A DNA stretch of 64,000 nt from Polychytrium aggregatum (GCF_025602895.1 NW_026516261.1:227280-291279); one strand, 5' to 3'. Shown: positions 42,814 through 52,824, counted from the stretch's first letter. Numbers and translations are program-made. Notes: a model not told the origin generated them from the sequence alone.

Positions 42814-43232
42814 TGTAAGGAGTGAACAAGCGCAAGGACGAAGACCAAGTGCTTGGTATGAGCTTTATTAGCTTTTAGCCCCGAACACCAAAGAACAAGT
42901 TTTGTTCGAACTGGTGTTCAACATAGGCTCAGACATGCAGGGCTATTTATAGACCGGGAGAAGGTCGAGGGGCAAAAGTGGGCGAGAAGGGTGGAGCATC
43001 ACAGAGAAGCGAGAAGGGGGTGCGAGAGTGGCTGGTGTGCAAGCGAGAGAGGCTTGGCACAGCCCGGGGACATGTGCCGAGCGGTGGGGGAGGCAGGAAA
43101 CCAGTAGACGCGGGTGGCAACGGCGCGTGCTCATGCATGGGGGCAAACAAACACGTGGGGACTCATGATTGGTGCGGAGGGCGAGAGCATGCGGGACAAT
43201 CTCATTGGTCCGTTGTGATGCTGGTCATCACA
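42814..43232 (-). repeat. 5' LTR of C1
   Basis: 419-bp promoter LTR with CCAAT-type motifs upstream of the TATA box in element orientation; followed by CCAAA (43233-43237). Confidence 0.95.
42864..42951 (-). promoter_or_regulatory. TATA box, predicted RNA start and poly(A) signal in the C1 5' LTR
   Basis: TATAAATA (42951-42944) is followed by 31 nt and then AGTTCGAACAAA (42912-42901), the segment complementary to the primer site. AATAAA lies at 42869-42864. The TATA-to-primer-match spacing equals that of family B, which supports this as the RNA 5' end. Confidence 0.65.
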
Positions 43233-44512
43233 CCAAAGTCGCATACTGGCCTGGAATGAAGCGCACCGTCGAGAAGTACATCGAGTCCTGCCATACCTGC
43301 AAGATGGTCAAGTCACGCACGACCCGAGAGCAAGGATTGCTGCAACCCCTGCCTGTTCCCGACCGCCCCTGGACCAGCATGTCCATGGATCTCATCACGC
43401 ATCTACCGACGACCAAGTTGGACCACGATGCAATCGCTGTCTTTGTCGACAGGTTCAGCAAGATGGCACACTTTGTGCCGTGCCAGACGACATGCTCCGC
43501 GCCTGACCTTGCACTGCTGTTCTTCAAGCATGTGTTCAAGCACCACGGCCTCCCAAAGTCCATCGTCAGTGATCGAGACCCCCGATTCACCTCCTTGTTT
43601 TGGACAAGTCTGTTCGACCATCTCGGCACCAAGCTGAACATGTCAACCTCGCACCACCAACAAACGGATGGACAGTCCGAGCGGACGATCCGCACCCTCG
43701 AGCAATACCTGAGGACATACGCCTCGACCAGCCAAGACGACTGGGACATACAGCTGAGTCATGCAGAGTTTGCATACAACACCGCCAAGTCGAGCACAAC
43801 TGGCTTGAGCCCCTTTGAGGCGCTCTACGGATTCCAGCCTGATGTTCCCACCTCCTTGACACTGACCGAGTCCACGGCTGGATTGCCTCCCAAACCAAGT
43901 GCCTTTGTCAAAGATCATCAAGTCCGACACAAGATGATCGCCGACGCGCTCACGGATGCGCAACAAGTGATGGCGAAGTACTACGACCGCCGACACCAGG
44001 ATGTCTCCTTTGAAGTTGGAGACCTTGTCTACCTGGACGCCGACAACATCAAGGTCCCCGAAGCCCAGTCAAAGAAGTTGTTGCCCAAGTACCGAGGACC
44101 GTTCAAGATAGCGGCCCGACCCAGTCCCCTCAACTACCTGTTGGACTTGCCACCTGGAAGCAAGCTCCATCCTGTCTTCCATGTGTCCAAGCTGCGTCGC
44201 CACACGACCCGCAGTCCAGCACAGTTCCCCGACGCCGACGAAGGTGTCCCGGACGACGCACCACTGGAAGACGACCTCGGACAATACTATACTCAAGAAT
44301 ATGAAGTCGAAAGGATCGTGAGGCACAAGAAAGTGGCTGATGGGTCACTTCGGTTTTATGTCAAGTGGGTTGGTTACCCACACTCGGGCAACACATGGCA
44401 AACACTGGAGGACTTGTCCCATGCACCCGAGGAGCTGAGTAAATACGGTAAACACCTCGAGGAGCCCCAAATAAAGAGCACACGCAGGGCTCCTCGCAGG
44501 AAGCCTTCTTAA
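43233..44512 (+). pseudogene. pol: A6 pol 3' part: integrase to chromodomain
   Basis: Integrase (zinc-binding Cys pair and all three DDE blocks) and the chromodomain of A6, resuming after C1 and open to the normal stop. Confidence 0.93.
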
Positions 44513-44521
44513 GTGTGGGAG

Positions 44522-44830
44522 TGTAGGAGATGGTATCTCCGACGCTGTGCTGCGCGTACTGCGCGTACTGCGCGGCGCAGTGGGTCGTGACCTGTGCTGC
44601 GCTTTGCGTTTTCACGCACCGCAGGCAGGCCACCGCAGGGTATACCTGCGGGTTGCCCCCGTTCCCCCCGTTTGTCTGGAGTTCGGTTTTATCGTGAATA
44701 AACGTAAGTGCTCCCCGAGCTCACCCGTCCGCTAGAGTAGCCTAGCACCGCCCTGTTCTGCCCCGTCCTGTCTTGTCTTGTACCCCCTCCCTCCCCGTCT
44801 TGCCCCAACGTCCCAGTAGTGGACGTTACA
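44522..44830 (+). repeat. 3' LTR of A6
   Basis: 309 bp after the purine tract at 44512-44521; CCAAC (44831-44835) follows. Confidence 0.96.
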
Positions 44831-47702
44831 CCAACGCACCGTCGATCATCGCATCGACATCGAACCAGGCTCGTCGCCTCCGTCAAGACCGACGTACCAA
44901 CTGTCGCTGACGGAGATGGACGAACTCAAGCGCCAGTTGGATGACCTCCTCGCCCATGGGTTCATCCGCCCGAGCCAGTCACCGTATGGTGCACCAGTGC
45001 TCTTTGTCAAGAAGAAAGAAGGTGATCTCAGGATGTGCGTCGACTATCGCGCACTAAACAAACAGACCATCAAGAACACCTACCCGTTGCCCAGGATCGA
45101 CGAGTTGATGGATCGTCTGAGTGGAGCAAAGGTCTTTAGCAAGATAGACCTCCGCTCAGGCTACCATCAGATCCGCATCCACGAGGATGATGTCCACAAG
45201 ACCGCCTTCAGGACTCGCTACGGACTGTACGAGTTCCTAGTGCTGCCGTTCGGATTGACGAACGCACCTGCCACGTTCATGCAGCTGATGAACGATGTGT
45301 TCCGCCAAGAGCTCGACAACTCTGTCATCGTGTACCTGGATGATATCCTTGTGTACAGCAAGGATGAAGCGACCCATGAAGGTCATGTCGCCCGCGTGCT
45401 GGCCAAGCTACGCGAGCACAAGTTGTATGCCAAACTGTCCAAGTGTGAGTTCTTCAAGAATCAAGTCCCGTTCCTGGGACACGTTGTCTCAGGAAGAGGA
45501 ATCGAAGTCGACCCCGCCAAGGTCAAGTCTGTGGTCGAGTGGCCGCCGCTCGCATGCGTCTCTGACGTGCAGTCGTTTCTCGGTCTCGTCAACTACTACC
45601 GCCGATTCATCCCCGATCTGGCGCGCACTGCCGGTCCACTCACAGACCTACTCCGCAAAGAGTGCCCCTTCGTGTGGGACCACCCACAACGCCAAGCGTT
45701 CGAGACCCTCAAGCACGCCTTGACGAACGCTCCTGTCCTCGCTGTGTTCGACCCGAACACGGATGTCTCCGTGCACACCGACGCCTCCGACTTTGCGGTG
45801 GGAGCTGTTTTGATGCAGGAGGGAAGGCCCGTTGCCTTCGAGTCGCGCAAACTGTCCCAACACGAGATCAACTATCCCGTGCACGAGAAGGAGCAGCTTG
45901 CGATCATCTACGCGCTGCAGAAGTTCCGAGTGTACCTCCACGGTACCGCCAAGCCCTTCAAGATTGTGACGGACCACCAGTCACTGCGTTACCTCGACAC
46001 CAAGAAGAACCTGAGCCGACGCCAAGCGCGATGGATGGAGTTCCTCGCCGAGTACAACTACGAGGTTGTATACCAGAAAGGCAAACTCAATGTGGTGCCT
46101 GACGCACTGTCCCGACGCCCCGACTACCAATTGGCGTCACTGTACGAGTCGACTGTCAGTGTCGACAACACGATGCTGGATGTTGTCCGAGACAACATCG
46201 CCAACGACAAACAGTTCGGAGAACTGTTCCGAAAGGTGTCTAAGCTCCCCAAGGACGACGAATCATCCGAGTACACAGTGCGTGATGGCCTGCTCCTCCT
46301 GAAGAAGGACAGCCGTGTCTGTGTGCCGGACATTCCGTCGTTGAAGACCAAGTTGCTCCAAGAGGTCCACGACTCGCCCCTCGCTGGACACTTTGGAGTC
46401 GAGAAGACATACGACCGACTGGCCAAAGTCGCATACTGGCCTGGAATGAAGCGCACCGTCGAGAAGTACATCGAGTCCTGCCATACCTGCAAGATGGTCA
46501 AGTCACGCACGACCCGAGAGCAAGGATTGCTGCAACCCCTGCCTGTTCCCGACCGCCCCTGGACCAGCATGTCCATGGATCTCATCACGCATCTACCGAC
46601 GACCAAGTTGGACCACGATGCAATCGCTGTCTTTGTCGACAGGTTCAGCAAGATGGCACACTTTGTGCCGTGCCAGACGACATGCTCCGCGCCTGACCTT
46701 GCACTGCTGTTCTTCAAGCATGTGTTCAAGCACCACGGCCTCCCAAAGTCCATCGTCAGTGATCGAGACCCCCGATTCACCTCCTTGTTTTGGACAAGTC
46801 TGTTCGACCATCTCGGCACCAAGCTGAACATGTCAACCTCGCACCACCAACAAACGGATGGACAGTCCGAGCGGACGATCCGCACCCTCGAGCAATACCT
46901 GAGGACATACGCCTCGACCAGCCAAGACGACTGGGACATACAGCTGAGTCATGCAGAGTTTGCATACAACACCGCCAAGTCGAGCACAACTGGCTTGAGC
47001 CCCTTTGAGGCGCTCTACGGATTCCAGCCTGATGTTCCCACCTCCTTGACACTGACCGAGTCCACGGCTGGATTGCCTCCCAAACCAAGTGCCTTTGTCA
47101 AAGATCATCAAGTCCGACACAAGATGATCGCCGACGCGCTCACGGATGCGCAACAAGTGATGGCGAAGTACTACGACCGCCGACACCAGGATGTCTCCTT
47201 TGAAGTTGGAGACCTTGTCTACCTGGACGCCGACAACATCAAGGTCCCCGAAGCCCAGTCAAAGAAGTTGTTGCCCAAGTACCGAGGACCGTTCAAGATA
47301 GCGGCCCGACCCAGTCCCCTCAACTACCTGTTGGACTTGCCACCTGGAAGCAAGCTCCATCCTGTCTTCCATGTGTCCAAGCTGCGTCGCCACACGACCC
47401 GCAGTCCAGCACAGTTCCCCGACGCCGACGAAGGTGTCCCGGACGACGCACCACTGGAAGACGACCTCGGACAATACTATACTCAAGAATATGAAGTCGA
47501 AAGGATCGTGAGGCACAAGAAAGTGGCTGATGGGTCACTTCGGTTTTATGTCAAGTGGGTTGGTTACCCACACTCGGGCAACACATGGCAAACACTGGAG
47601 GACTTGTCCCATGCACCCGAGGAGCTGAGTAAATACGGTAAACACCTCGAGGAGCCCCAAATAAAGAGCACACGCAGGGCTCCTCGCAGGAAGCCTTCTT
47701 AA
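44831..47702 (+). pseudogene. pol: A3 pol 3' part: RT to chromodomain
   Basis: A3 pol resumed after A6, from the linker before reverse transcriptase to the normal stop. It contains RT, RNase H, integrase and chromodomain without an in-frame entry site. Confidence 0.93.
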
Positions 47703-47711
47703 GTGTGGGAG

Positions 47712-48020
47712 TGTAGGAGATGGTATCTCCGACGCTGTGCTGCGCGTACTGCGCGTACTGCGCGGCGCAGTGGGTCGTGACCTGTGCTGCGCTTTGCGTT
47801 TTCACGCACCGCAGGCAGGCCACCGCAGGGTATACCTGCGGGTTGCCCCCGTTCCCCCCGTTTGTCTGGAGTTCGGTTTTATCGTGAATAAACGTAAGTG
47901 CTCCCCGAGCTCACCCGTCCGCTAGAGTAGCCTAGCACCGCCCTGTTCTGCCCCGTCCTGTCTTGTCTTGTACCCCCTCCCTCCCCGTCTTGCCCCAACG
48001 TCCCAGTAGTGGACGTTACA
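47712..48020 (+). repeat. 3' LTR of A3
   Basis: 309 bp, followed by GGACC (48021-48025), where A1 resumes. Confidence 0.96.
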
Positions 48021-49113
48021 GGACCACGATGCAATCGCTGTCTTTGTCGACAGGTTCAGCAAGATGGCACACTTTGTGCCGTGCCAGACGACATGCTCCG
48101 CGCCTGACCTTGCACTGCTGTTCTTCAAGCATGTGTTCAAGCACCACGGCCTCCCAAAGTCCATCGTCAGTGATCGAGACCCCCGATTCACCTCCTTGTT
48201 TTGGACAAGTCTGTTCGACCATCTCGGCACCAAGCTGAACATGTCAACCTCGCACCACCAACAAACGGATGGACAGTCCGAGCGGACGATCCGCACCCTC
48301 GAGCAATACCTGAGGACATACGCCTCGACCAGCCAAGACGACTGGGACATACAGCTGAGTCATGCAGAGTTTGCATACAACACCGCCAAGTCGAGCACAA
48401 CTGGCTTGAGCCCCTTTGAGGCGCTCTACGGATTCCAGCCTGATGTTCCCACCTCCTTGACACTGACCGAGTCCACGGCTGGATTGCCTCCCAAACCAAG
48501 TGCCTTTGTCAAAGATCATCAAGTCCGACACAAGATGATCGCCGACGCGCTCACGGATGCGCAACAAGTGATGGCGAAGTACTACGACCGCCGACACCAG
48601 GATGTCTCCTTTGAAGTTGGAGACCTTGTCTACCTGGACGCCGACAACATCAAGGTCCCCGAAGCCCAGTCAAAGAAGTTGTTGCCCAAGTACCGAGGAC
48701 CGTTCAAGATAGCGGCCCGACCCAGTCCCCTCAACTACCTGTTGGACTTGCCACCTGGAAGCAAGCTCCATCCTGTCTTCCATGTGTCCAAGCTGCGTCG
48801 CCACACGACCCGCAGTCCAGCACAGTTCCCCGACGCCGACGAAGGTGTCCCGGACGACGCACCACTGGAAGACGACCTCGGACAATACTATACTCAAGAA
48901 TATGAAGTCGAAAGGATCGTGAGGCACAAGAAAGTGGCTGATGGGTCACTTCGGTTTTATGTCAAGTGGGTTGGTTACCCACACTCGGGCAACACATGGC
49001 AAACACTGGAGGACTTGTCCCATGCACCCGAGGAGCTGAGTAAATACGGTAAACACCTCGAGGAGCCCCAAATAAAGAGCACACGCAGGGCTCCTCGCAG
49101 GAAGCCTTCTTAA
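48021..49113 (+). pseudogene. A1 pol fragment 3: integrase core to chromodomain
   Basis: Last part of A1 pol: integrase after the first catalytic Asp ([17 protein letters not shown]), the GPY/F-like module and the chromodomain, with normal stop at 49113. Confidence 0.93.
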
Positions 49114-49122
49114 GTGTGGGAG

Positions 49123-49431
49123 TGTAGGAGATGGTATCTCCGACGCTGTGCTGCGCGTACTGCGCGTACTGCGCGGCGCAGTGGGTCGTGACCTGTGCTG
49201 CGCTTTGCGTTTTCACGCACCGCAGGCAGGCCACCGCAGGGTATACCTGCGGGTTGCCCCCGTTCCCCCCGTTTGTCTGGAGTTCGGTTTTATCGTGAAT
49301 AAACGTAAGTGCTCCCCGAGCTCACCCGTCCGCTAGAGTAGCCTAGCACCGCCCTGTTCTGCCCCGTCCTGTCTTGTCTTGTACCCCCTCCCTCCCCGTC
49401 TTGCCCCAACGTCCCAGTAGTGGACGTTACA
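49123..49431 (+). repeat. 3' LTR of A1 (right border of the nest)
   Basis: 309-bp LTR, the outer edge of all retrotransposon sequence in the window. The next bases, TGTCG (49432-49436), are the predicted target duplication. Confidence 0.95.
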
Positions 49432-49453
49432 TGTCGACTCATGGGAATGCCGG

Positions 49454-50059
49454 ATGCGGTGTGAACGCTGTGTGGCCACCAAGCTCGATGGTCGACGCTG
49501 CACACGCACGACCTGCATTGGGGTCAAATACTGCTACTCCCATCTGGCGACGGTGAAAAACCTGCGCATCGACGACTCCACCATCCCAGGCGCAGGAAAG
49601 GGGCTGTTCGCATACAAGCATGTGCCCGCGAGCGTCTACGATGACGAAGAGCGCGAAAGGCTCGAGAATGCAGTCCTGTTCAAGAGAGGCCAAGTGATCA
49701 TCGAGTACGATGGGCAGCCCATCCCTGGCCAAGAAAGACGTTCCCGATACGGGAACACCAACGCCCCATACCTCGTTGAACGCCGAATCGGGCTCAACGC
49801 GGGACGCTATGAAGATGGTGCATGCCGGAGAGGAATCGGAACGCTCGCCAACCACTCGGAAGACGGCAACGATGTCAACGCAAAGCTCGCCCAGGACAGG
49901 GGAGTCGGGGTGGTGCTGAAGGCACTCCGGGACATTCATAATGGAGAAGAAATCTTTATTGATTATGGCGGTGCCTTTGGGCTGGACGACGAAGATGCAG
50001 TGTTTGGTACGAAGCGCAAGACCAACACACGCGAGCGAATCGCACGAAGCAGGACATGA
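49454..50059 (+). CDS. SET-domain protein with N-terminal Cys/His cluster, NCLDV-like
   Basis: 201-aa protein, probably a lysine methyltransferase using S-adenosylmethionine. Residues 6-30 form a likely zinc cluster (Cys 16, 21 and 27, then YSH with His30). The SET core follows: GAGKGLF 46-52, GQVIIEYDG 79-87, NHS 133-135 and EEIFIDYG 165-172. The cofactor-binding and catalytic signatures are all present; the tail is basic. A compact SET protein led by this kind of Cys/His cluster resembles NCLDV and algal-virus proteins from memory, so viral ancestry is inference. The ATG at 49454 is only 22 bp from the A1 LTR and the frame is open back into the LTR, so the true N-terminus or promoter may have been lost. 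It converges on the next gene 12 bp away. Confidence 0.75.
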   Translation: MRCERCVATKLDGRRCTRTTCIGVKYCYSHLATVKNLRIDDSTIPGAGKGLFAYKHVPASVYDDEERERLENAVLFKRGQVIIEYDGQPIPGQERRSRYGNTNAPYLVERRIGLNAGRYEDGACRRGIGTLANHSEDGNDVNAKLAQDRGVGVVLKALRDIHNGEEIFIDYGGAFGLDDEDAVFGTKRKTNTRERIARSRT

Positions 50060-50071
50060 AGGGCCTGGCAC

Positions 50072-51370
50072 TCAGTCCTTGGAGATCCAGGCGGGCATCT
50101 CCCTGCCAGGAGCAAGGTAACGCAACATGAGTGCAATCACAGCTTGGTCGAACCCACCATCTTCCACACATGCCATGGTCACTGGATCGACAGTGATGTT
50201 TTGTGCCAGATTGATCACGATGCTCTCCTTGGCGCAGACCTCATCCCCCACGAGGCGAAACGAGCCGGGCCACGAGTCGACACTGACGATCGTCTTGATT
50301 CGCCCCATGTCGAAAGGCACATCCCCCATGGCTCGGTGGTCGAGTTGGATTGAGGTGACCGATGTGAGAGTGGGGATGTGGCTGGTCTTGACGATGAATT
50401 GCGAGCTCTTGAGTCCTTCGCCCAGAATGCAGGTGGCACCAGCGTCCAGGGCCTCGGTCACAAGCTCCTTGACATGGGCACCGCTGGGAGGGTTGATCCG
50501 CGAGACCAGCCTATTGCCTGGGACGCTCAGGATGCGCGAGCCCAATGCATGCTGGATCAGACGCAGGAGCAGGCGCTTGCCATGATTTTGGTCGTTCCCC
50601 ACCAAGAAGAGAGCTGACTCGGACGTACGAGATTTGGCGGTGAGGCATGTTGCCAGGAAACGCAAGAGCAGGTGGTACTCTCTATCACTGCTCTTGCCCA
50701 GCATCGAGCGAATTATCTCCTCCAGCTTGTAGACTTTGCCATCGACGCCACAATAAAAGTCGTCAACCACGTACGAGACTGGAAGCGAGTGGGTGAAGCA
50801 GTCACCAGCATTGACCCGACGAGCCTTGAGGCCAGGCAGCTCCAGCACAATCCCATTGGCGAAGAGGATGGTGTTGGTCGATGCATTGGCGTGGGTGATG
50901 GCAAAGGTCTCGATGTTGAATTTTTCGTGCTGGAACGCCAGGGCGAATCTGTACCTGTCTTTGATGATGTCTGGGATGCTTCCCAGAGTGTGCTTGATCT
51001 CCTTGACCACTTCCTTGGCATGTTTGAGCTTGTTCGAGCTGGCATACCTTGCTCGAACCACTTCGACCCACCCCTGGAAGGCGCCCTGGGGATCAGTGAG
51101 AAGCTTGGTCAGGGCGTAGTCCAGATCCACATGCTTCCAGAGGAGCCCATCAAAGAACCAGATCTTGTGGGTCTTGGTTGCATGGGGCTCGGCGTGAAGA
51201 ACTTGGTGTGGAACCAGGCCTCGGAGGATGTGGGTGATCGATGGAAGCGAGCCCAGGGCAGCCATCTTGATGGAGATGTTCAAGATGCTGTCATTTGGGA
51301 AGAGCACGACACCATCATCCAGAATATCGCTGCTCAGGCCCACGAACACCTCGGTCAACTCGTTGGACAT
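50072..51370 (-). CDS. D5-like primase/SF3 helicase-related protein with altered ATPase motifs
   Basis: 432-aa intronless frame, ATG at 51370. The middle resembles the D5 N-terminal region: FFDGLLWKHVD near 72-83, and ILFANGIVLELPG 168-180 followed by FTHSLPVSY. The C-terminal third resembles an SF3 helicase ATPase: FLVGNDQNHGKR (Walker A region, 255-266) and a sensor-like KTIVSVDSWP. In active D5-type proteins the Walker A Ser/Thr follows GK; here it is Arg266. The sensor Asn is replaced by Asp. So the fold is plausible but ATP hydrolysis is doubtful. Such proteins unwind replicating DNA in NCLDVs. The gene lies beside a SET gene of similar flavour, suggesting a captured viral segment. The family call is by eye. 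Confidence 0.5.
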   Translation of the reverse strand: MSNELTEVFVGLSSDILDDGVVLFPNDSILNISIKMAALGSLPSITHILRGLVPHQVLHAEPHATKTHKIWFFDGLLWKHVDLDYALTKLLTDPQGAFQGWVEVVRARYASSNKLKHAKEVVKEIKHTLGSIPDIIKDRYRFALAFQHEKFNIETFAITHANASTNTILFANGIVLELPGLKARRVNAGDCFTHSLPVSYVVDDFYCGVDGKVYKLEEIIRSMLGKSSDREYHLLLRFLATCLTAKSRTSESALFLVGNDQNHGKRLLLRLIQHALGSRILSVPGNRLVSRINPPSGAHVKELVTEALDAGATCILGEGLKSSQFIVKTSHIPTLTSVTSIQLDHRAMGDVPFDMGRIKTIVSVDSWPGSFRLVGDEVCAKESIVINLAQNITVDPVTMACVEDGGFDQAVIALMLRYLAPGREMPAWISKD

Positions 51371-51947
51371 TGTTGCACTCTAACTCTGGTACGCGATCTT
51401 TGTTTGGCCCATCCTGACGCAGATCGCGTTTCAGCGATGAAGCGCAAGAACAACCCACCCAAACCACCCCAACCACGCAGTACCTATGACCGGACCAGAA
51501 TGCCTACGATCCAGACGACTGCGCGTCGCCCAAGATCCCAACGACGCCAGCACCTATGGCCCAGGTGGATGCGCGATTTTTGCGCCGGGGCGCGAGACCA
51601 CGTGAATCATCCACGTGACCACAGATCTGGCGGCAATCGACCATTCACACCCCAGGAACGCCGTGATCACATGACCCTGCCATCCATCCCGGTCACGCCG
51701 GGCAAACGACACGGGCAGGAATCGAACCTGGTGCATCGAAATGGGTGTACCTTGTGTAACCCCAAACGGCAGTAAGCAAATCGCCACCACAGAGAGCGTG
51801 GGCGGCCCACAAGCCAACCAACACACACACCACCATGCACCGCCACACAATCGAGTGACACAAACGCGCCAAGCTGGCCAATGGGATGTTGAGGGCTGTC
51901 CACTCAGGTGAGATAGAGCTGCAAACCCATTGTTTGTGTAGCCGGGG
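51371..51947. other. Upstream region of the D5-like gene; no gene recognised
   Basis: No supported coding sequence. It holds a paired CACGTG motif (51599-51617) and a T-arm-like GGTTCGATTCC on the minus strand (51728-51718) without the rest of a tRNA. Confidence 0.5.
51599..51617. promoter_or_regulatory. Two CACGTG E-boxes
   Basis: CACGTG at 51599-51604 and 51612-51617, 13 bp apart, 229-247 bp upstream of the D5-like start. The second reads GGTCACGTGG on the minus strand, like fungal Cbf1 sites. Function is inferred. Confidence 0.35.
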
Positions 51948-52061
51948 TGTCTATTATGGATTTTCCTGGGCTGTCCTTGCATAGCAAAACAAAATTTTGA
52001 TTCAGAAACAAAATGTGTTTTTCGGGTGTTTTGAAAACAGGCCTTTTTTCAATAATAGACA
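51948..52061. repeat. Short inverted repeat, possible MITE remnant
   Basis: TGTCTATTAT (51948-51957) and ATAATAGACA (52052-52061) are a perfect 10-bp inverted pair about 95 bp apart around AT-rich sequence. No clear target duplication was found. Confidence 0.4.
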
Positions 52062-52320
52062 GCCCGATTACATACTTAAGGAGCAAAACAACAGCCCGAA
52101 ACAGCCCGAAACAGCCGAGGACCAACCATGAAGGGGTTACAGACAACACAAACACACAGATGGGGGTGAATCACAGCAACACCAATGCGGGCTTCGCTTG
52201 CTGCTCGCTCGAACGACAACCACCAGACTTCCATAGATGGAAAACGGAAAGCGGAGCATCGCCTGGCTGCGCTGGATACCTGGACACAGCAAGAGCCGAC
52301 GAACGCCGGCGAGAAGCATG

Positions 52321-52448
52321 GTCTCGCCATACCACTGCAGGAAACCCACAAGCTTGTAGCGAACACAGAGACAACGCAAAACCCAGCCCCTGCATCGAAC
52401 CACCCAAAATGCGAGTCTCGCCACTCGCGTATGGCGACCGGGGCATAC
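52321..52448. repeat. Direct repeat, copy 1 (128 bp)
   Basis: About 91% identical by eye to 52887-53014, same orientation. Weaker similarity seems to extend upstream. No gene is recognisable in it. Confidence 0.8.
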
Positions 52449-52505
52449 CCCCAACCCACCATCACCCATGGCCCAGACCATGGCTGCCCTCCAACACACG
52501 CGAAC

Positions 52506-52824
52506 GGAATCTCCTCGGAATCTTTTTATATATGAATAGGAATCTTTTAGGAATCTTTTATAGTGTATTTCATATCAAATAGGAATCTATAGACCAAAAG
52601 TCGAGCCTAGGGAGGGCAAAAACAAAACGACAAAATGACAAAACGACAAAAACCCCTAACCCCGTCACAACGCATTGGCCACGACATCGGTTTGTCATTT
52701 TGTCATTTTGTATTTGGCTCCCCGGGGAGGACTTTACCCCAGAGATTCCCATTTGATATGAAACACATAATAAAAGATTCCGAAAAGATTCCTTTTCATA
52801 TGAGAAAGATTCCGCCGAGATTCC
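52506..52824. repeat. Foldback element with about 83-bp inverted arms
   Basis: Left arm 52506-52588 and right arm 52743-52824 are imperfect reverse complements (roughly 85% by eye), built from repeated GGAATCT/AGATTCC blocks. Between them lies a second inverted pair of AAAATGAC/GTCATTTT repeats. The layout suggests a foldback DNA transposon or MITE. No ORF, and no flanking duplication found. Confidence 0.7.

Larger units (their letters stand above)
37157..43232 (-). mobile_element. C1: complete family C Ty3/gypsy element inserted in A6 pol
   Basis: 6076-bp minus-strand element with 419-bp LTRs (37157-37575 and 42814-43232), tips TGT...ACA, duplication CCAAA at 37152-37156 and 43233-43237. 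Gag, pol, frameshift signal, self-primer site and purine tract are all present. It is the only family C copy here; it resembles family B in orientation, priming and promoter layout but has different LTR and coding sequence. Confidence 0.96.
26874..44830 (+). mobile_element. A6: family A element inserted in A3 pol, itself hit twice
   Basis: LTRs 26874-27182 and 44522-44830; duplication CCAAC at 26869-26873 and 44831-44835. B2 (27621-34024) interrupts gag and C1 (37157-43232) interrupts pol. The pieces 26874-27620, 34030-37156 and 43238-44830 sum to 5467 bp. It has no intact gene. Confidence 0.96.
24592..48020 (+). mobile_element. A3: family A element inserted in A1 pol
   Basis: LTRs 24592-24900 and 47712-48020, duplication GGACC at 24587-24591 and 48021-48025. 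Interrupted by A6 (26874-44830); 24592-26873 plus 44836-48020 sum to 5467 bp. Gag is intact; pol is cut just before reverse transcriptase. Confidence 0.96.
1..49431 (+). mobile_element. A1: outermost family A Ty3/gypsy element, 5' end outside window
   Basis: Oldest layer of the nest. Only three pieces are in the window: 1-915, 23741-24591 and 48026-49431, with A2 and A3 inserted between them. They sum to 3172 bp of the 5467-bp family length, so 2295 bp (5' LTR, gag and protease) should lie before position 1. The 3' LTR ends at 49431, and the next five bases are TGTCG. If integration made the usual 5-bp duplication, TGTCG should also precede the unseen 5' LTR. The right border is host DNA next to a SET-domain gene. 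Confidence 0.93.

Noticed and set aside
916-49431. Assembly artefact as the cause of the nested repeats
   Set aside because: All eight junction pairs have perfect 5-bp duplications and all de-nested lengths agree to the base, which misassembly would not produce; consensus smoothing of single-base differences between copies remains possible.
51718-51728. tRNA-like GGTTCGATTCC on the minus strand
   Set aside because: A T-arm-like hairpin is present, but no 5' acceptor strand, A box or cloverleaf could be fitted.
50672-51775. 367-codon plus-strand open frame
   Set aside because: Lies mostly antisense to the D5-like gene, has no recognisable domain, and its composition is that of a shadow frame.
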